Shown: positions 7,915 to 16,633, counted from the stretch's first letter. The stretch is DNA of 64,000 nucleotides from Anaerolineales bacterium UBA2317 (GCA_002345215.1 DDVH01000022.1:1-64000), one strand, 5' to 3'. The notes: generated from the letters alone by a model not told the origin. Made by a program: numbers and translations.

Positions 7915-9186
7915 ATGAAAATTTTTCTTGATACCATCGGTTGTAGACTCAACCAAGCAGAAATAGAAAACATGGCAAGGCAATTTCGTTCCGCAGGGCA
8001 TGAAATTGTCGCCACTGCTGATTCGGCTGAAATGGCTGTTGTCAATACTTGTGCTGTCACTACACAAGCTGCATCCGATTCACGTAGCAAAATTCGTAAC
8101 ATTGCGCGTGCAGGTGTTGAGCAAATTATCCCCACAGGATGTTGGACGACTCTTCAACCCAAAGAAGCATTAGCATTACCAAATGTTTTACAAGTTATTA
8201 CGAATCAAGAAAAAGATTTGCTCGTTCCGAAAATATTAAACCTTGAACCCTCAACCTTCGACCTTGAACCCATAGACCGAACACCAATTCCTGGCATTCA
8301 TCGTCGTACGCGCGCCTTTATCAAAGTGCAAGATGGTTGTGAAAACAAATGCACATTTTGCATCACAACTGTTGCGCGTGGTGAAAGTAAAAGTCGTTCG
8401 CTTGCAAATGTGATTGATGATATTAATTCTGCACTCGCCGGTGATTCAAAAGAAATTGTTTTAACAGGTGTGCATCTTGGTTCGTGGGGGCAAGACTTCG
8501 GCAGTCATCATCTTCGAGATTTAGTCAAAGCCATATTAAGAGAAACAGATGTGAAACGATTAAGATTATCTTCTCTTGAGCCATGGGATTTAGATGCAGA
8601 CTTTTTCTCTCTTTGGTCTGACAAACGCCTCATGCCTCACTTACACTTGCCTCTGCAATCCGGCAGTGACTCTACCCTCAAGCGGATGCTTCGCAAAACC
8701 ACAACAGATTCATTTCGTGAATTAGTTAACTCTGCAAGAAAACAAATTCCTGAAGTTGCCATCACCACAGATATTATTGCGGGTTTCCCCGGCGAAACAG
8801 AAGAAGAATTTTCTCAAACATTAGACTTTGTAAAAGAAATTGGATTTGTTGGCGGACATGTCTTTACTTATTCATCACGCCCGGGAACAGGAGCATCAAG
8901 GATGAAGGGGCAGGTCAAGCCTGAATTAAGAAAGAAGCGGAATCACATCTTACAAGAAGCGATTGAAGAGTCTGCAAAAGTTTATCGTCAAAAATTTATC
9001 GGCAAAAAAGTTTCAGTATTATGGGAATCGACAACTGAGTATGATGAGTTTGGTTGGAAGATGGAAGGTTGGTCTGAAAATTATTTGCGCGTGAGCGCAA
9101 TTGCTTCGTCACCGCGTTGGAATGAAATGGATAAAGTGAAGTTGCTTGAAGTGGATGGCGAAAAAATTAAAGGAGAGATTGAATGA
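7915..9186 (+). CDS. mtaB: tRNA t6A37 methylthiotransferase MtaB
   Basis: 423 residues. Radical-SAM methylthiotransferase that converts t6A37 to ms2t6A37 in ANN-decoding tRNAs, using two [4Fe-4S] clusters. The N-terminal UPF0004 domain has its cluster cysteines at TIGCRLNQAE, VVNTCAVT and PTGCWTT. The radical SAM motif is CENKCTFC (CxxxCxxC). Later motifs include LTGVHLGSWG, LPLQSGSD and DIIAGFPGETEEEF. The short MtaB-type N-terminus (IGCRLNQAE) and the VNTCAVT box favour MtaB over MiaB or RimO. The interdomain linker contains a 7-nt-periodic insert (8239-8273). The C-terminal TRAM-like part is short. The gene overlaps folD by 4 nt (ATGA). Confidence 0.9.
   Translation: MKIFLDTIGCRLNQAEIENMARQFRSAGHEIVATADSAEMAVVNTCAVTTQAASDSRSKIRNIARAGVEQIIPTGCWTTLQPKEALALPNVLQVITNQEKDLLVPKILNLEPSTFDLEPIDRTPIPGIHRRTRAFIKVQDGCENKCTFCITTVARGESKSRSLANVIDDINSALAGDSKEIVLTGVHLGSWGQDFGSHHLRDLVKAILRETDVKRLRLSSLEPWDLDADFFSLWSDKRLMPHLHLPLQSGSDSTLKRMLRKTTTDSFRELVNSARKQIPEVAITTDIIAGFPGETEEEFSQTLDFVKEIGFVGGHVFTYSSRPGTGASRMKGQVKPELRKKRNHILQEAIEESAKVYRQKFIGKKVSVLWESTTEYDEFGWKMEGWSENYLRVSAIASSPRWNEMDKVKLLEVDGEKIKGEIE
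8239..8273 (+). repeat. 7-nt-periodic array inside the mtaB coding sequence
   Basis: Heptamers AACCTTG, AACCCTC, AACCTTC, GACCTTG and AACCCAT run in phase. They translate to NLEPSTFDLEP in the linker between the N-terminal and radical SAM domains. The array does not break the frame. Confidence 0.75.
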
Positions 9187-10061
9187 CAGCACAAATTATT
9201 GACGGAAAATTAATTGGGCAACAAGTGCGTGATGAAGTGGCACAGGCAGTTGCAAAAAGAATTAAAGAAGGAAAACGCAAACCAACCTTAGCAACTGTTT
9301 TGATTGGCGATAGACCCGACTCTGCCGCATATGTTGCGTCCAAAGGAAAAGCTTGCCAAGAATTAGGCATGGGTTCTGTCAGCGAACATTTGCCAGCCGA
9401 TGCAACGCAAGAACAAGTTGAGTCATTGGTTAAGAAATTAAATGCAGACAAAAATATCAGCGGGATTTTGGTTCAATTGCCAATGCCATCGCATATTGAT
9501 GAAGAAAAAGTTTTGTCATTAATCAGCATTGAAAAAGATGTGGATGGATTTTCTCCATTGAACATTGGTCGCTTGGCGCAAAAAGGACGTGAGCCATTAT
9601 TTGTTCCATGCACACCGTTTGGAAGTATTTATTTACTTGAAAAATCTGGTGTGAAAATTGAAGGAGCAAATGCAGTGGTGTTGGGGCGTTCAAACATAGT
9701 CGGTATGCCTGCGGCATTGTTATTGATTGGACGAAATGCAACAGTGACAGTTGTTCATTCCAAAACAAAAGATATTCCAAACACTGTTCGCCAAGCCGAT
9801 ATCCTCATTGCCGCAATTGGTAAAACTGAATTTGTACGCGGTGATTGGATTAAACCCGGCGCGGCTGTGATTGACGTGGGAATTAATGCAGTTCCTGATT
9901 CAACCAAGAAAAGCGGACAACGCTTAGTAGGTGATGTCAATTTCAATGAAGCCAAAGAAGTGGCTGGATTTATTACACCAGTTCCCGGCGGAGTCGGTCC
10001 GATGACAATTGCGATGTTGATGAAGAATACGTTACGGGCGGCAGAGTTGCAAGATAATTAA
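9183..10061 (+). CDS. folD: Bifunctional methylenetetrahydrofolate dehydrogenase / cyclohydrolase
   Basis: 292 residues, the normal FolD length. It interconverts 5,10-methylene-THF and 10-formyl-THF through 5,10-methenyl-THF with NAD(P). Visible signatures are the catalytic Lys region YVASKGKACQELG, GILVQLPMPSHID, the Rossmann segment VVLGRSNIVGMPAA and the C-terminal PVPGGVGPMTIAML. The start overlaps the mtaB stop (ATGA), so the two are probably co-translated. It supplies C1 units for purine, Met and formyl-Met synthesis. Confidence 0.97.
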   Translation: MTAQIIDGKLIGQQVRDEVAQAVAKRIKEGKRKPTLATVLIGDRPDSAAYVASKGKACQELGMGSVSEHLPADATQEQVESLVKKLNADKNISGILVQLPMPSHIDEEKVLSLISIEKDVDGFSPLNIGRLAQKGREPLFVPCTPFGSIYLLEKSGVKIEGANAVVLGRSNIVGMPAALLLIGRNATVTVVHSKTKDIPNTVRQADILIAAIGKTEFVRGDWIKPGAAVIDVGINAVPDSTKKSGQRLVGDVNFNEAKEVAGFITPVPGGVGPMTIAMLMKNTLRAAELQDN

Positions 10062-10071
10062 AGTAGTTTAT

Positions 10072-10106
10072 AAAAAAACAACTCTCAATTTGAGAGTTGT
10101 TTTTTT
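10072..10106. terminator. Bidirectional terminator between folD and the GH25 fusion gene
   Basis: AAAAAAACAACTCTCAA, a 1-nt centre and TTGAGAGTTGTTTTTTT form a near-perfect hairpin with A- and T-tracts on both sides. Both convergent genes end within 35 nt. Confidence 0.9.
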
Positions 10107-10108
10107 AT

Positions 10109-12559
10109 TTATGGTTTAACAAGTATCCCCAAATGATTTCCAACACGCCGTTGCTGACCGGGCTTTCCTAAATCAATTGGTGAGTTCAAAGTTCGTGATT
10201 TGCCATCAAACCCGCGAATGACCATAGCAGAAGAACCGCCGCCATCCATGTTTACCCCAGTATGAACGCCATATGATAAAAGCAGCTCACCAACTTCAGA
10301 CAATGTAGCACCTTCACTATAACCATCTTGACGACCATCAATCACCATAAACGTTAACCAGCGACCATTTTTACTTAATCCAACTGCCGTGCGTGGAGCA
10401 GGTGCGAGTGCCGCAAGGTTTTTGGCTAACTTTCCGTCAACCACAACCGAACGGTCACCAGAAACAGCGTTGAACACACCAAAACCTGGGTCTTTGCCAT
10501 AGGTTGTCACATTCACTTGATTTTTTTTGCCAATGTGAATCACAGGCTGAGCAGTTCTCTTCTTTGAATAAATTGTTCCGCGTGATGCCGCATAGTCACT
10601 AATGCGTACCGGTTCGCCACCATTTGGGCAAAGTTTTTTCGGGTCGTAAGAAGCATCTAAATAACTGAAATATCCACCATTAATTGCCACATGCAATTTG
10701 AATTCATCTAAAAATTGTGACGTGGTACGCGTACAAATCACATCAGATTTTGAAGGCGTTACTAAAAATTCTAATTTTGTATTTTGCAAATCAATGGCTA
10801 ATACATGCATCACAATTGGGCGTGGTGCAATTAAATCTTTACGCATGTATGTAATGCCGGTATAAAGATTTTGTAGCACAGAATCTGGGCGTGTGTTACT
10901 AATTTTCACTAACAAATCTTTTGAGCACCAACCAGTCAAACCATCTAACTTTTGAATTTGTACCCAACCAGTAGTCGATGAATCATCTAATGCGGGAACA
11001 GTATCATTTTTGGATAACTTCCCTACGATTTTTGAATTTGTGTTCGCCGCTTCTCTTATGTTTAGAGTTGCTGTGTTAACCCGATACCAAGTCTTATCTT
11101 TATGGTCTGGAATGGTTGGTGGCGGAGGAGGTGTTGGGTCTGGAGTCGGAGACCCGGCAGTAACTAAATATTGACTCGAACTCCATCCAACTAAAGAGCG
11201 GTCTTTATTCCGAATTTTGAACCATGTACCATCTAAGTTTGAATCAATTTTTTCAACCAGCTCACCAAAGTAAACCAAGCCAATCGATTCATGCTCAAGA
11301 CCTGGTCCTTCACGTACCTTCAATGAAGGTGCAGCAGTAACACGATACCAATCTTTATCTTCTTCATCCGGTGGGGTGGGATATTCTGGCGCAGTGGTTG
11401 GCACAAGATATTCAGCCGCTACCCAGCCTGTTAAACTTCCATCTTCCTTGCGGATTTTTAACCAAGTCCGGTCTGCATTGGCTTCAATTTCTTGCACAAC
11501 TTCATTCGTTAAAAGACTTCCAATATGAGTAAAGTTTGTCCCTGCTCCGGCTCGCACACGCAATGATGGTGAAGCCGTCACTTTGTACCATTTGTTTGTC
11601 GGTGTTGGAGTTGGTTCAGGCGTAGGCTCCGGCGTCGGTTCTGGTTCAGGTGTCGGGGCGGGTGAAGCGGAAAGTCTTTGTAAATAAGCAGAAAAACTCC
11701 AACCCGTTAAACTTCCATCTTTACGTTTGATGTTCAACCAATCTTTATCTGCACTTTCGCCAATCTTTTCAACGACTTCATTCAGAAACAAACTTCCGAT
11801 TTGTTTGGCGGTGGTATTTGGTGCTTCACGTACGCGCAAAGATGGTGAAGCTGTAACGCGATAATCGTTACTCGGCGTTGGGTTTGGAATCGGTGTATGG
11901 CTTATCCCAAATCGTTGATAAAAATCTTCAATATCGCCATTGAAATAATTTAAGTCAATATTTTTGCTTTCAACGCCATATGGAAACCCATCACCATTAT
12001 CAGTGAATTGCCACAGCGTCCAAGCTGTCCACGGTTTAGGAATTAATGGAGTAGTCACACCATAATTCGCAACCCAAAGCGGATATTGTTTGAAATAATT
12101 TAACGAAGCATTAGGGATACCCGCCGAAACAGTATTTTCTAACCAATAATAATAAGCAGTGTACACACCAATTTCTTTACCGGGCAAAAGTTCTTTCAGA
12201 CGTTCAATAAAGTTATACCAATGCTTCCAACCTTTGAAACTACCATTGTAATTATCTTCAAAATCAGCCCATAAAGGCAATTCACCAGTATCACCATTAA
12301 ATAAAGAAACCCACAAATCAGCCTGCTTTTTTGGGTCAGCGCGGCTATCATAAAACCAATACGAACCACGCGGAATACCAGCGGCTCTGGCTTCACGCCA
12401 ATTAACTTTGAAATCGCGGTCTATCCATAAATTTTGCCCTGCACGAATAATCGCAAAGGCGGCACCATTCTGGCGCATTTTTGTAAAATCAATGCCACTG
12501 GGGGTTTGAGGGTCGTCTTGATAAAAACTAACATCGGTTCCGATGACTCTATCTGCCAT
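10109..12559 (-). CDS. GH25-like / four SH3b / phosphodiester glycosidase (NAGPA) fusion
   Basis: 816 residues. Residues 4-220 resemble GH25 lysozyme-type muramidase: GTDVSFYQ, LPLWADFED (D-x-E catalytic pair) and WTLWQFTDNGDGFPYG. Four bacterial SH3 modules follow (YRVTASPSLRVREAP and related starts), separated by Pro/Thr/Glu-rich linkers. The C-terminus (about 560-816) matches the phosphodiester glycosidase family (INGGYF, APRTAVGLSKNGRW, MVIDGRQDGYS, NMDGGGSSAM). Predicted role: binding and cleavage of wall glycans or glycosyl phosphodiesters. No signal peptide is visible: translation starts MADRVIGTDV after a clear AGGAGAATATT Shine-Dalgarno, so export would have to be non-classical, or the protein works after lysis. 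The neighbours give no operon context. Confidence 0.85.
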   Translation of the reverse strand: MADRVIGTDVSFYQDDPQTPSGIDFTKMRQNGAAFAIIRAGQNLWIDRDFKVNWREARAAGIPRGSYWFYDSRADPKKQADLWVSLFNGDTGELPLWADFEDNYNGSFKGWKHWYNFIERLKELLPGKEIGVYTAYYYWLENTVSAGIPNASLNYFKQYPLWVANYGVTTPLIPKPWTAWTLWQFTDNGDGFPYGVESKNIDLNYFNGDIEDFYQRFGISHTPIPNPTPSNDYRVTASPSLRVREAPNTTAKQIGSLFLNEVVEKIGESADKDWLNIKRKDGSLTGWSFSAYLQRLSASPAPTPEPEPTPEPTPEPTPTPTNKWYKVTASPSLRVRAGAGTNFTHIGSLLTNEVVQEIEANADRTWLKIRKEDGSLTGWVAAEYLVPTTAPEYPTPPDEEDKDWYRVTAAPSLKVREGPGLEHESIGLVYFGELVEKIDSNLDGTWFKIRNKDRSLVGWSSSQYLVTAGSPTPDPTPPPPPTIPDHKDKTWYRVNTATLNIREAANTNSKIVGKLSKNDTVPALDDSSTTGWVQIQKLDGLTGWCSKDLLVKISNTRPDSVLQNLYTGITYMRKDLIAPRPIVMHVLAIDLQNTKLEFLVTPSKSDVICTRTTSQFLDEFKLHVAINGGYFSYLDASYDPKKLCPNGGEPVRISDYAASRGTIYSKKRTAQPVIHIGKKNQVNVTTYGKDPGFGVFNAVSGDRSVVVDGKLAKNLAALAPAPRTAVGLSKNGRWLTFMVIDGRQDGYSEGATLSEVGELLLSYGVHTGVNMDGGGSSAMVIRGFDGKSRTLNSPIDLGKPGQQRRVGNHLGILVKP

Positions 12560-12663
12560 AATATTCTCCTATGTTGTTTTGATGAAAAACCGCTTCTTTT
12601 TTTAATGGATGCTTGATTCTATTCTTTCAAATTTCATTTTAACTTGTACAGATGAGATGAAAA

Positions 12664-13011
12664 TTATATCGCATTCTCAAAATGAGTTATTTGCGGGTCT
12701 TGTTTTCCCTCAATGGCAATCACATCAATTTGCCAATGGTTAATATTATTCTCTGAAGCATAATGTTGTGCGGCATTGAGCATGTGTTCGCGTTTCCGCG
12801 CTGTAATTTGTTGTTCAGGGAAAAAGTTTTTGCTGGAAGTTAAAGTCTTCACTTCAACAAAAATAGTGATATCTTTTTGTTTGGCGACGATGTCAATTTC
12901 GCCATACGGCGTGCGGATGTTTTGAGCGATAATTTCATAACCATGTTCCGTTAGCCATTGCATGGCTGTTTCTTCTCCCCACTTGCCCAGTTCTTGATTA
13001 TGTTTATTCAT
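12664..13011 (-). CDS. yraN: YraN/UPF0102 family nuclease-like protein
   Basis: 115 residues, the usual family size. The PD-(D/E)xK-like core is complete: GKWGEETAMQWL, GEIDIVAKQKD and FVEVKT, with the conserved E...GEIDxV...VEVK residues. The family has a Holliday-junction-resolvase-like fold and unsettled biological role. The start overlaps the end of the glycosyltransferase gene by 8 nt, so it is the last gene of the kinase-GT4-yraN operon. Confidence 0.9.
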   Translation of the reverse strand: MNKHNQELGKWGEETAMQWLTEHGYEIIAQNIRTPYGEIDIVAKQKDITIFVEVKTLTSSKNFFPEQQITARKREHMLNAAQHYASENNINHWQIDVIAIEGKQDPQITHFENAI

Positions 13012-14209
13012 AAATAAACTCTTGCAAAAGTTTTTGAAGTTTTATACTCCAATTGATTTTTTTCTTTTTTGCCTTTTTAATCACTTTTTGATAATGCTCA
13101 ACCATCATCTTTGTCGTGCGTGTAATTGCATAAGCAGAAGATGCTTGACGGGCTGATTTGCTCATTTTGGCACGCAGATTTGAGTCAAGGCAGAGGCGGG
13201 TTAATTTTGCGGTGAAAGCAGGCAAATCTTCCGTAGATAAAAATCCTGTCACGCCATCTTCTACTGTATCACCAACACCGACAGATTCAATACCCATGAC
13301 AGGTAAGCCTGCTCCCATTGCCTCAATCACAGATAATGGATGAACTTCTGTAACCGAGGCGGTCACGAAAACATCGCACATGGCGAGATATTGTGGCAAT
13401 TGTTCATACGGAACTCTGCCAATGGCTTTGATGCGATTTGAAAAATTCAACTGCTTGATTAATGTATGAATTTCTTCTTCATACTGTTGAATACCACCGC
13501 CGATTAATAACAAATGCACATTTGGAATGGCTTTGGCAACTCCTGTAAACGCTTCAATTAAGAATGGAAGATTTTTTTCTACTGCAATACGACCGGAGTA
13601 AACCAGAATTACATCATTTTTTTTGTAACCAAATTTTGCTCGTGAAAGTGGTTTGGCTGATTTGAAATCTCTTAAATCTACACCGTTTGGAATAATCTCA
13701 ATCGGTTCTTCGACTTCTAATTCTCGCAATACTTTTTCCATACCAGCCGATGGCGTGATGACCGAATCAACTGCTTTGCAAAATGATGGCATGTAGGCTT
13801 GTAATAAACCTGTGCTGACTTGATCCGGCATTAACGGGAAGTATGCTTGGGCATATAAATCATAACGGGTATGGTTGGTGAATACAATTGGAATTTTCAT
13901 CGGGCGACAATATCTTAAAGCCAAACGTCCGCTTAAGAATGGATGATGAACATGCACAACATCCATGCTCTGCAAGAATTTCCATGCAAAGCGTTTGTAG
14001 CGCAGAGATAAATAAAATCCCGAGTCTGCTAAGGGAACGCCGGGACTACGAATAATATTTTTTTCATTATCTTTATAATCTAAATCGCCAAACGTAAATA
14101 CAAAAACTTCATGCCCCATTTTTTCAAGATATTCTTTGTTAACCTCTACATAGTTGGTAATACCACTAATGTAAGGTTTGTAACTATCTACCATCATTCC
14201 GATTTTCAT
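13004..14209 (-). CDS. GT4-family glycosyltransferase
   Basis: 401 residues with two Rossmann halves (GT-B). The N-terminal acceptor domain has SGITNYVEVNKEYLEKMGHEV and VHVHHPFLSGRLALRY. The C-terminal nucleotide-sugar domain has VLVYSGRIAVEKNLPFLIEAF and the EX7E-type motif in VTEVHPLSVIEAMGAGLPV. Members transfer a sugar from a nucleotide donor, often to glycolipids. A diacylglycerol or polyprenyl acceptor is plausible but not shown. The protein is preceded by the Ser/Thr kinase gene (10-nt gap) and followed by yraN with overlap. Confidence 0.9.
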   Translation of the reverse strand: MKIGMMVDSYKPYISGITNYVEVNKEYLEKMGHEVFVFTFGDLDYKDNEKNIIRSPGVPLADSGFYLSLRYKRFAWKFLQSMDVVHVHHPFLSGRLALRYCRPMKIPIVFTNHTRYDLYAQAYFPLMPDQVSTGLLQAYMPSFCKAVDSVITPSAGMEKVLRELEVEEPIEIIPNGVDLRDFKSAKPLSRAKFGYKKNDVILVYSGRIAVEKNLPFLIEAFTGVAKAIPNVHLLLIGGGIQQYEEEIHTLIKQLNFSNRIKAIGRVPYEQLPQYLAMCDVFVTASVTEVHPLSVIEAMGAGLPVMGIESVGVGDTVEDGVTGFLSTEDLPAFTAKLTRLCLDSNLRAKMSKSARQASSAYAITRTTKMMVEHYQKVIKKAKKKKINWSIKLQKLLQEFIYE

Positions 14210-14219
14210 AGGCTATGCT

Positions 14220-15209
14220 CTATCTCAACAAGGTTGCGAACAAACCAATCAAGAATAATCCGCCGGCGATGTAACCCGCAATTTGTTCGGACGGAAAAAT
14301 AGTCATTTGTGGTGTTTCAAAACTTAACATATCCATTGTTGAATATGCTGGAACTTCTTGCTTGCCAATCAAAGCATCACGCAAAGCAAGTACATTTAAT
14401 GGACGATTATCAGGATGCAAGGACATTGCCCACAAGATGGCTTTTTCGACGTGAATGCTTAGGCTTGGATTAATTTCACGCGGGGGAATCAGGCTTCTAT
14501 TATTTAAGAAGCGTTTGCGTACTTCCGCTGGTGGTTCGTTTGTCAACAAATGATAAAGCGTCGCACCGAATGCAAAAATATCAGCACGTGGGTCTGTGTG
14601 GGTATCATCACCACCGTATTGTTCAAGTGGTGTATAAAGTGCAGTTCCTTGACCTTGAATGACGGTAATAGTGACTTCATCAGGTGCCATGATTTTTACT
14701 AAACCAAAATCTACAAGTTTGACCAAACCACTTGGCGTAATTTTGATGTTGCTTGGTTTGATGTCACGATGAATAATGGGTGGGTCTTGATGATGGAGAT
14801 AATCTAATGCATCGGCAATTTGCACAGCCCAACGGAGTACTTCATTTTCAGGTAAAAATGTTTTGTTACGACGGGCATCTTGCATTAACTGACGTAAATC
14901 TTTACCCGGCACATAGTCCATGACGAGGTAATCACGCAGACCTTCTGAAAAATAATCAGAGACTTTTGGTAAGTTGGGATGGTCGAGGCGTGCAAGTACA
15001 GAAGCCTCGCGAAAAAATTGTTCGCGTGCTTGTTCAAGAATATCGGAGGGGAGAGTCTGATTATGCTCAACTTCTTTGATAGCGCATAACCTACCTTGCA
15101 GGCGTAAATCATCTGCAAGATAAATATTGCCCGTGCCGCCCTGACCAATTTTTTCTTTTATGGTGTAACGGTCACGTAAGACTTCCCCATTCTTTAATGA
15201 TTGGGGCAT
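14220..15209 (-). CDS. Membrane Ser/Thr protein kinase (Hanks type)
   Basis: 329 residues. Kinase domain at about 13-270: Gly loop KIGQGGTGNIYLA, the VAIK-type Lys in CAIKEVE, catalytic loop IHRDIKPSN, DFGLVK, then an activation segment and DIFAFGATLYHLL. A single C-terminal transmembrane helix (AGYIAGGLFLIGLFATLL) is followed by almost no extracellular part, so it lacks PASTA or sensor domains. The Shine-Dalgarno AAGGAGAAG fixes the start. It is divergent from an FHA-winged-helix gene, a natural phospho-Thr reader, and leads an operon with the glycosyltransferase and yraN. Confidence 0.93.
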   Translation of the reverse strand: MPQSLKNGEVLRDRYTIKEKIGQGGTGNIYLADDLRLQGRLCAIKEVEHNQTLPSDILEQAREQFFREASVLARLDHPNLPKVSDYFSEGLRDYLVMDYVPGKDLRQLMQDARRNKTFLPENEVLRWAVQIADALDYLHHQDPPIIHRDIKPSNIKITPSGLVKLVDFGLVKIMAPDEVTITVIQGQGTALYTPLEQYGGDDTHTDPRADIFAFGATLYHLLTNEPPAEVRKRFLNNRSLIPPREINPSLSIHVEKAILWAMSLHPDNRPLNVLALRDALIGKQEVPAYSTMDMLSFETPQMTIFPSEQIAGYIAGGLFLIGLFATLLR

Positions 15210-15240
15210 CTTCTCCTTGTACTACGTACGAAGTGGATTA

Positions 15241-15287
15241 AGATTGTTTGTGATATTTTCGGCGTGTATCACATTTTGTTACAATCT
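15241..15287. promoter_or_regulatory. Nested inverted repeat in the kinase/FHA-regulator intergenic region
   Basis: Outer arms AGATTGT (15241-15247) and ACAATCT (15281-15287) enclose inner arms TGTGATA (15249-15255) and TATCACA (15267-15273). It lies between two divergent signalling genes and could be an operator or a transcribed hairpin. The binding factor is unknown; the divergent FHA-winged-helix protein is an obvious candidate by position only. Confidence 0.45.
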
Positions 15288-15333
15288 AGTTATGCACAGA
15301 TTTCCACTTTTCTGCTATATTATAAACTATGAC

Positions 15334-15412
15334 ATGTCATTCTGAGCCATGCTTGTGGTGAAGAATCTCTAAGATAATTATAGAGATGCTTTGCTATCGC
15401 TCAGCATGGCAT
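15334..15412. repeat. TCATTCTGAG-type imperfect palindromic element
   Basis: It begins ATGTCATTCTGAG, contains GAAGAATCTC and a central GAGATGCTTTGCT, and ends CTCAGCATGGCAT, an imperfect inverted copy of the start. From memory, elements with this TGTCATTCTGAG...GAAGAATCT wording are dispersed in many bacterial genomes. It occupies the upstream region of the FHA regulator and could affect its mRNA. Confidence 0.6.
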
Positions 15413-15447
15413 TTTTGAAATTTACGAAAGGCGGTAAGTAAGTTTGT

Positions 15448-16104
15448 ATGGAACACGAAGCTGAATATCCCGTACTCGTCGCACAAGACGGTCCTCTTAA
15501 AGGAGAGCGTTGGTCGTTAGACCATACGTTGATGATTGGACGCGACCCTACTTGTGATATTCAATTGCAAGATAGGCAAGTTTCACGTTTTCACGTACGC
15601 ATCACACCGACACCAGAAGGTGTGACCATGGAAGATTTGGGCAGTAAAAATGGCACGAATCATAATGGAAATGAATTAACGGGACCTGTCATGTTGCAGG
15701 ATGGAGATTTGTTAGGTGTTGCGCTGGCTCAGCAATTTTTATTTTTAACTTCCGATGCGACCATGCCATTAGCAGAAGGTGGTGCACGTTCTGGGCGTTT
15801 GTTGATGGACCAAAAATCACGTCAGGTGTGGGTTAATCAACAACAATTGGTTCCGCCATTATCTGCCCAACAATTTAAATTATTATGGATGTTATATGAA
15901 AAGCAAGGTCAAGTAGTGCCACGTACTGATTTAGTCTCGGTGGTGTGGGGTGAGGAGCAAACTGCCGGTGTTTCAGACCAAGCCTTAGATGCATTAATCC
16001 GCCGCTTGCGTGATAGATTGGCTGTGCTTGACCATGGTCATCAATATATCAACACCGTGCGCGGACATGGTTTACGATTAGATAATCCGCCAATAGGGGA
16101 ATAA
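15448..16104 (+). CDS. FHA-domain / OmpR-type winged-helix regulator
   Basis: 218 residues. FHA domain at about 12-105 (MIGRDPTCDIQLQDRQVSRFHVRI, DLGSKNGTNHNG; the GR, SRFH and NGT residues that read phospho-Thr are present). The C-terminal winged helix (about 120-215) is of the Trans_reg_C type (LSAQQFKLLWMLYEKQGQ, ALDALIRRLRDRL, VRGHGLRL). No receiver domain is present, so the input is probably a phosphorylated partner or intramolecular phosphosite rather than Asp phosphorylation. It resembles EmbR in combining FHA and winged helix, but in the opposite order and without the BTAD domain. The divergent Ser/Thr kinase is the likely upstream partner. Confidence 0.88.
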   Translation: MEHEAEYPVLVAQDGPLKGERWSLDHTLMIGRDPTCDIQLQDRQVSRFHVRITPTPEGVTMEDLGSKNGTNHNGNELTGPVMLQDGDLLGVALAQQFLFLTSDATMPLAEGGARSGRLLMDQKSRQVWVNQQQLVPPLSAQQFKLLWMLYEKQGQVVPRTDLVSVVWGEEQTAGVSDQALDALIRRLRDRLAVLDHGHQYINTVRGHGLRLDNPPIGE

Positions 16105-16107
16105 AAC

Positions 16108-16581
16108 ATGGATGCACAATCAGAAAAAGTTTTAGCACAAATTATTCGAGGCACACGTATTGCCACGTTAGGCACAATACGAGATGAAACTCCGCAAGTT
16201 TCGATGGTGGCATATATTTTTGCCGAAGATTTTTCAGCTTTTTATATTTTTGTCAGCCGTTTGGCACAACATACGGTAGATATGCAAAAAAAGAAAGAAG
16301 TCAGTTTGTTGATTTGTGAAACTGATGATGGACGGAGCGACCCACAAACTTTGGTGCGTGTGTCTATTCGTGGCAAAGCCGAGCAAATTGAAAATGGTGC
16401 ACCAGGTTACATGCCGTTGAAAAAACAATATCTCGAACGCTTTCCAGAATCAGAGCAATTATTCAAACTCGCAGATTTTAATTTCTGGCGCATCACGCCT
16501 AAAGGCGGAAGGTATGTGGCAGGTTTTGCAAAAGCCTACAACATTACGGCTGAAACATTCAAAGAAGTTTCGGAAAGATAA
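16108..16581 (+). CDS. Pyridoxamine-5'-phosphate-oxidase-like flavin/heme-binding protein
   Basis: 157 residues forming a split-barrel domain: TRIATLGTIRDETPQVSMVAYI, LAQHTVDMQKKKEVSLLI and LVRVSIRGKAEQIE. The conserved HTxNxxxxxxVSLLI-like strand places it among small HugZ/PPOX family proteins that bind FMN, F420 or heme. The cofactor cannot be told. Three nt separate it from the FHA regulator, so the two are co-transcribed. A strong hairpin follows. Confidence 0.8.
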   Translation: MDAQSEKVLAQIIRGTRIATLGTIRDETPQVSMVAYIFAEDFSAFYIFVSRLAQHTVDMQKKKEVSLLICETDDGRSDPQTLVRVSIRGKAEQIENGAPGYMPLKKQYLERFPESEQLFKLADFNFWRITPKGGRYVAGFAKAYNITAETFKEVSER

Positions 16582-16587
16582 ATTTTG

Positions 16588-16619
16588 TAGGGGCGAGGTT
16601 ATCTCGCCCTTATTTTTTA
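16588..16619 (+). terminator. Repeated GGGGCGAG terminator element, copy 1
   Basis: GTAGGGGCGAG, a 5-nt loop and CTCGCCCTTATTTTTTA form a hairpin with a T-rich tail. A near copy is at 45621-45652 (GTAGGGGCGAG...CTCGCCCTTACTTTTT). Confidence 0.8.
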
Positions 16620-16633
16620 TTTAAGGAATCAAC

